This document shows, in pieces, positions 1-8,562 of a stretch of 8,562 nt of DNA. The DNA comes from an uncultured Porphyromonadaceae bacterium. GTDB lineage: Bacteria > Bacteroidota > Bacteroidia > Bacteroidales > Muribaculaceae. The DNA is taken from positions 1 through 8,562 of the forward strand of contig CAMWMW010000049.1 of NCBI GenBank assembly GCA_947175455.1. Direction: 5' to 3'. Made by a program: the position numbers and the translations under genes. Numbering within the stretch: the first letter of the stretch is position 1; each line of letters begins with the position of its first letter. Below the pieces are notes generated by a model. The model made no database searches. It worked only from the letters and a program-made list of their open reading frames with translations, and was not told where the DNA came from.

Positions 1-1029
1 GACACAAAGAACATAGGTATAGACTACGGCTTCTTCAACAACCGTCTCCACGGATCTTTCAATTACTACTACAACAAGACTGAAGATCTTCTGATAACCA
101 AGGTGCTTCCCCCATCAGCGGGTCTTTCGAACCCTATTCTCAATGTAGGCAAGATGCGCAACACCGGTATCGAGTTTGAAATCAATTATCAGGATTCAAA
201 AGCAGGCTGGGACTGGAATATAGGGATGAATCTTTCCACAACAAGCAACAAAGTGCTTGAGCTTTCAGATGAGAATCAGATAATATACGGAGAAGGTCTG
301 AAATTCGGAACAGAGCATTTCCCGACTCAGACAATGGTAGGCAAACCGATAGGTTCATTCTATCTTTATCGTACAGACGGAATATTCCAGAGCAACGAAG
401 AGGCGGCAAACTATGTCAACAGCAAAGGCGAGAAACTTCAGCCGTATGCGGATGCCGGAGATATCCGTTTTGTGGATGTTAACGGAGACGGAGTGATAGA
501 TGAAAATGACAAGGAGTATTGTGGCTCGGGAATACCCAGGCTTGAGGTGAATCTCAATCTGAATGTCGCCTGGAAAGGTTTCGATCTTATGGCAGTATTG
601 GGAAGCGCGTTCAATTATAAGATTTATAACGGCAACCGCTACCTTTATGAAAGCATGAATGCCGGTTCGAACTTCCTTGCGACAACACTTGATGCGTGGA
701 CTCCGGAAAACAGAAACACCACAGTGCCCCGGGCGATCTTCAATGATCCCAACGGCAACCTGAAAGAATCAGACCGTTTCCTTGAAAACGGAAGCTTCCT
801 GCGTCTGCGACAACTGCAGTTGGGTTATACGGTTCCTTCATCCCTTACCCGCAAGGCATATATAGAGAATCTGCGTTTTTATGTAAGTGCGGAGAACCTT
901 TTCACCATAACAGGCTACAAAGGTGTGGATCCGGAATTTTCCCGTGCCAATGTCCTCAACACCGGTATAGACCGACTTATCTATCCATTCACCCGCAGCT
1001 TCACCATCGGTGCCCAGCTCACATTCTAA
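1..1029 (+). CDS. susC: SusC-like TonB-dependent outer-membrane transporter, 3' part (5' end outside window)
   Basis: The frame is open from base 1 and codes for the last 342 residues of a SusC/RagA-family transporter. This family forms the TonB-driven outer-membrane barrel that, capped by SusD, imports oligosaccharides or peptides into the periplasm. The visible part is the C-terminal beta-barrel. It has alternating aromatic/hydrophobic strands, the family signature GDIRFVDVNGDGVIDENDK (about 463-513), an Asp/Asn/Gly-rich loop typical of SusC proteins, and the usual barrel-closing end in IGAQLTF. The ATG at 103 is internal: homologous sequence (NIGIDYGFFNNRLHGSFNYY) continues upstream in the same frame to the window edge, so the gene is truncated by the window and not by mutation. 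The plug and carboxypeptidase-like domains and any regulatory N-terminal extension cannot be seen. susD follows after 19 bp. Family assignment is firm; the substrate cannot be read from this part. Confidence 0.96.
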   Translation, partial: DTKNIGIDYGFFNNRLHGSFNYYYNKTEDLLITKVLPPSAGLSNPILNVGKMRNTGIEFEINYQDSKAGWDWNIGMNLSTTSNKVLELSDENQIIYGEGLKFGTEHFPTQTMVGKPIGSFYLYRTDGIFQSNEEAANYVNSKGEKLQPYADAGDIRFVDVNGDGVIDENDKEYCGSGIPRLEVNLNLNVAWKGFDLMAVLGSAFNYKIYNGNRYLYESMNAGSNFLATTLDAWTPENRNTTVPRAIFNDPNGNLKESDRFLENGSFLRLRQLQLGYTVPSSLTRKAYIENLRFYVSAENLFTITGYKGVDPEFSRANVLNTGIDRLIYPFTRSFTIGAQLTF

Positions 1030-1048
1030 CAATTAAACCGAAATCATC

Positions 1049-2557
1049 ATGAAAAAATATATATTGTTTCCCGCAGCGATGTTTCTGGCTGCATCAACTT
1101 TGACATCGTGTGAGGATTACCTCACAGTGGAGTCGCCCGACCGATTGACATCAGGCAACTTCTGGCGCAATGAGGCGGATGCGCAAGCAGGAATAGCCGC
1201 CGCATATTCACAACTTGAATATTATATAGACACCTGGGAGTTCGCCGAAGTGAAATGGCCTGTCGAGGCTTTTCGCGAGGATGTGGTGACAATAGGTTCC
1301 GATGTCCCGAATTATCCCAACTGGATGGAACTCTATAATTTCTCATTCACCAATGGAAACTCGCAGTTTACAAGTTACTGGAGCAATAACTATACAGGTA
1401 TCAGTTTTGCGAATCAGGTTATAGAGAAAGTAGCTGAGATTCCTGACGGAGCCATTGATCCTTCGGTACGTTCGCAGATTGTCAACGAGGCGAAATTCCT
1501 GCGTGCGTATTATCACCTGAAACTGATACTCAACTGGAAGGAAATTATTGTAAGAGACCATTATATCACCGACCCGGATGACCTGAACCGCGGGCTGTCT
1601 TCCAGAACGGATGCATGGGATTTCATAATGCGTGATCTGACAGATGCGACTTCTCTTCCTGCCGGGTACGGTTCCGATAATCTTGGCCGTGCCACCTGCG
1701 GGGCTGCTTACGCCTATCTTGGTTTTGCCAACCTCACGCGTGCATATGAGGAGCCCGCACGCAAGGACGAGTTCCTTAAAGCTGCAGTGACTGCTCTTGA
1801 CAAAGTCACAGGTTATAGTCTTGAGAAGAATTACGCTTCTATGTTCGATGCGTCCAATAAAAACGGCAAAGAGTCGGTTTTCGAGCTTCAGACATCTATG
1901 AGCACTGCAAACGGAGCCAATTACCGCACGCAGTTGCATCGCTGGATAGGGTGTAGTGAACTCTGGGGTTGGGATGAGATTCTTCCTTCCTCCGTGCTTA
2001 TGAATGAGTTCAGAAAAGAGGGAATGACTGCCACTACAGGACGCTATGATTCCCGCATGTATGCTACGGTCTTCTTTAAGTGTGACTACTATAACGACGG
2101 CAGCGGAAAAGTGTATGGATATGACTACGATGACTGGTTCAATGGTGCGGACAAGCCTGCATTCCGTAAGTTCATGCCTGCTGACATGGCGGGACTTGAA
2201 ACCAATTATTGTGCGATAAACATTCCCTTGATGCGTTATTCAAATGTATTGCTCATGAAGGCGGAGGCTTTGAACGAGCAGGGGCATCCCGAACTCGCGG
2301 TTCCGCTGATCAATGAAATCAGGGATGTGCATGGTGACATGCCTCCGATGCAGGGCACGACGCAGGATGCTGTACGTGCGCAGATAGAGCATGAACGTAT
2401 GATAGAGTTTCCTCTTGAAAACTGGCGTTGGTATGACCTCCGCCGCTGGGGAAAGACAGCTGAGGCGCTGAAGAATGCAGGACGTCCGGGTTTTGACGAG
2501 TCAAAAGCGTTCTATCCTGTTCCTCTTACTGAAATAAATTCCAATTCAGCATTATAA
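1049..2557 (+). CDS. susD: SusD/RagB-like glycan-binding outer-membrane lipoprotein
   Basis: This 502-residue protein is the SusD partner that caps the SusC barrel on the cell surface and binds the substrate. It starts with a lipoprotein signal: Lys2-Lys3, a hydrophobic stretch, and a lipobox LTSC with the lipidated Cys at residue 21, followed by Glu-Asp-Tyr. The N-terminal SusD domain (about 22-230) has the family features NFWRNEADAQAGIAAAY and FLRAYYHLKLILNW. The C-terminal RagB/SusD domain (about 300-500) includes LLMKAEALNEQGHPELA, the helix IEHERMIEFPLENWRWYDLRRWG, and FYPVPLTEIN. The family usually ends a few residues later with a QNPGY/W-like tail; here the stop follows NSAL, so that tail is absent. 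No obvious frameshift restores it. The leader (1030-1048) is A-rich without a Shine-Dalgarno, normal for Bacteroidota. It lies 19 bp after susC and 21 bp before the lysO pair. Confidence 0.97.
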   Translation: MKKYILFPAAMFLAASTLTSCEDYLTVESPDRLTSGNFWRNEADAQAGIAAAYSQLEYYIDTWEFAEVKWPVEAFREDVVTIGSDVPNYPNWMELYNFSFTNGNSQFTSYWSNNYTGISFANQVIEKVAEIPDGAIDPSVRSQIVNEAKFLRAYYHLKLILNWKEIIVRDHYITDPDDLNRGLSSRTDAWDFIMRDLTDATSLPAGYGSDNLGRATCGAAYAYLGFANLTRAYEEPARKDEFLKAAVTALDKVTGYSLEKNYASMFDASNKNGKESVFELQTSMSTANGANYRTQLHRWIGCSELWGWDEILPSSVLMNEFRKEGMTATTGRYDSRMYATVFFKCDYYNDGSGKVYGYDYDDWFNGADKPAFRKFMPADMAGLETNYCAINIPLMRYSNVLLMKAEALNEQGHPELAVPLINEIRDVHGDMPPMQGTTQDAVRAQIEHERMIEFPLENWRWYDLRRWGKTAEALKNAGRPGFDESKAFYPVPLTEINSNSAL

Positions 2558-2578
2558 TTAATCGAACAAAAGGTATCC

Positions 2579-2874
2579 ATGTTTAAGATTATTCTTATAA
2601 TGGCATCCGGTATTTTAGCCGGATGGCTTCTGAGGAGACGGAATCTCCGTCTCCTCGGAAGAATAATCTCTGTGCTCATATGGCTGTTGCTTTTCCTGTT
2701 GGGTGTCGAAGCCGGAGGTGATGAAAGAATAGTAAAGGGAATTGCTTCCTTGGGAATGGAGGCTCTGGTTGTCACGTCAGGGGGCGTTGCCGGGTCATCG
2801 ATTCTCGCATATGCCTTATGGCGGGTCGCAGTGCGTGGTAAAACACGAGAATCCCAGAAAGGGGGTGAAGTGCG

Positions 2875-2878
<4 letters not shown>
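2579..2878 (+). CDS. lysO: LysO-type lysine exporter, N-terminal part (three membrane helices)
   Basis: This 99-residue membrane protein corresponds to the N-terminal third of LysO (DUF340), the inner-membrane exporter of lysine and toxic lysine analogues characterised in E. coli. Three hydrophobic helices are visible at about 4-18, 29-46 and 60-82. The basic loop RRRNLR (19-24) and the basic tail RGKTRESQK follow the positive-inside rule, placing the N-terminus outside and the C-terminus in the cytoplasm. The chain stops in that cytoplasmic loop and the next gene supplies the rest; together they total 299 residues, about the length of one-piece LysO. An AAAAGG sequence at 2568-2573, five bases before the ATG, could serve as ribosome binding site. 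The stop overlaps the next start (ATGA, 2875-2878), which suggests translational coupling. A small independent protein is possible, but the homology and arrangement favour half of a two-gene LysO. Confidence 0.85.
2604..2625 (+). promoter_or_regulatory. Hairpin 1 at the start of lysO (7-bp stem)
   Basis: CATCCGG (2604-2610) and CCGGATG (2619-2625) are perfectly complementary around an eight-base, T-rich loop. The hairpin lies 25 bases after the lysO start codon and one base before a much stronger hairpin. On its own it would not be remarkable; the tandem placement is what stands out. Confidence 0.45.
2627..2661 (+). promoter_or_regulatory. Hairpin 2 at the start of lysO (16-bp stem, 3-base loop)
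   Basis: The arms 2627-2642 (CTTCTGAGGAGACGGA) and 2646-2661 (TCCGTCTCCTCGGAAG) pair over 16 positions, with a single U-G wobble (2631/2657), around the loop ATC. The inner 11 pairs are perfect. No T-tract follows, so it is not a standard intrinsic terminator. It is within codons 17-28 of the N-terminal lysO half. It could act as a barrier to 3' exonucleases stabilising the upstream susCD message, or as a processing or pausing site. Part of the symmetry comes from coding for RRR...LRLL. The pairing is directly visible; any function is inferred. Confidence 0.55.
2858..2867 (+). promoter_or_regulatory. Near-consensus Shine-Dalgarno for the second half of lysO
   Basis: AAAGGGGGTG differs from the ideal AAAGGAGGTG at one base and can still pair along its full length with the usual 16S 3' end through one G-U wobble. 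Seven bases separate it from the ATG at 2875. It lies within the last codons of the N-terminal half (Lys-Gly-Gly). Bacteroidota genes rarely use a Shine-Dalgarno, and the leaders of susD, GH2 and GH63 here show none as strong. Together with the ATGA overlap it supports the split as a real two-gene arrangement. Confidence 0.75.
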
Positions 2879-8543
<5,665 letters not shown>

Positions 8544-8562
8544 GGCAGTGACTGAACAATAG

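Noticed and set aside
103..105. ATG as the start of the SusC-like gene
   Set aside because: Typical SusC barrel sequence continues in frame upstream to base 1; the gene is cut by the window edge.
1343..1939. Minus-strand open frame opposite susD (198 residues)
   Set aside because: It has no recognisable motifs and lies opposite conserved SusD sequence.
2627..2661. Hairpin as an intrinsic terminator
   Set aside because: No T-tract follows the stem and it lies inside an intact coding sequence.
8544..8562. Start of another gene after GH63
   Set aside because: Only 19 bases remain and they show no start codon with an open frame or recognisable signal.

Overview
The window looks like part of a polysaccharide (glycan) utilization locus from a member of the Bacteroidales (phylum Bacteroidota). 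The clearest sign is a SusC-type TonB-dependent transporter followed directly by a SusD-type lipoprotein. Bacteroidota-style lipoprotein signals and mostly A-rich, Shine-Dalgarno-poor leaders agree with this. Genus cannot be judged from the sequence alone.

Layout, all on the + strand: (1) 1-1029, the 3' part of a SusC-like outer-membrane transporter whose 5' end lies outside the window; (2) 1049-2557, a SusD-like glycan-binding lipoprotein; (3) 2579-2878 and 2875-3477, two overlapping reading frames (99 and 200 aa) that together make one complete LysO-type (DUF340) lysine exporter; (4) 3497-6628, a secreted LacZ-type GH2 beta-galactosidase; (5) 6615-8543, a lipoprotein GH63 glycosidase resembling E. 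coli YgjK. Gaps between genes are 19, 21, -4, 19 and -14 bp. There is no room for a separate promoter or terminator, so this reads as one transcript. No stretch over 300 bases lacks a gene.

The enzymes suggest a specific job. SusC/SusD would import a glycoside, the GH63 enzyme would remove a terminal alpha-linked glucose, and the GH2 enzyme would remove the exposed beta-galactose. The E. coli GH63 homologue YgjK is associated with Glc-alpha-1,2-Gal. Glc-alpha-1,2-Gal-beta is also the disaccharide carried by hydroxylysine in collagen. A lysine/lysine-analogue exporter inside the same operon therefore raises the hypothesis that the locus processes glucosylgalactosyl-hydroxylysine and exports the freed, potentially toxic, hydroxylysine. 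This is inference from gene content, not proof.

Other points of note are the split lysO with an unusually strong Shine-Dalgarno sequence before its second half, two tandem hairpins at the start of lysO, a G8 tract in a conserved GH2 motif, an Asn-to-Asp change at a LacZ active-site position, and a SusD lacking the usual C-terminal tail.
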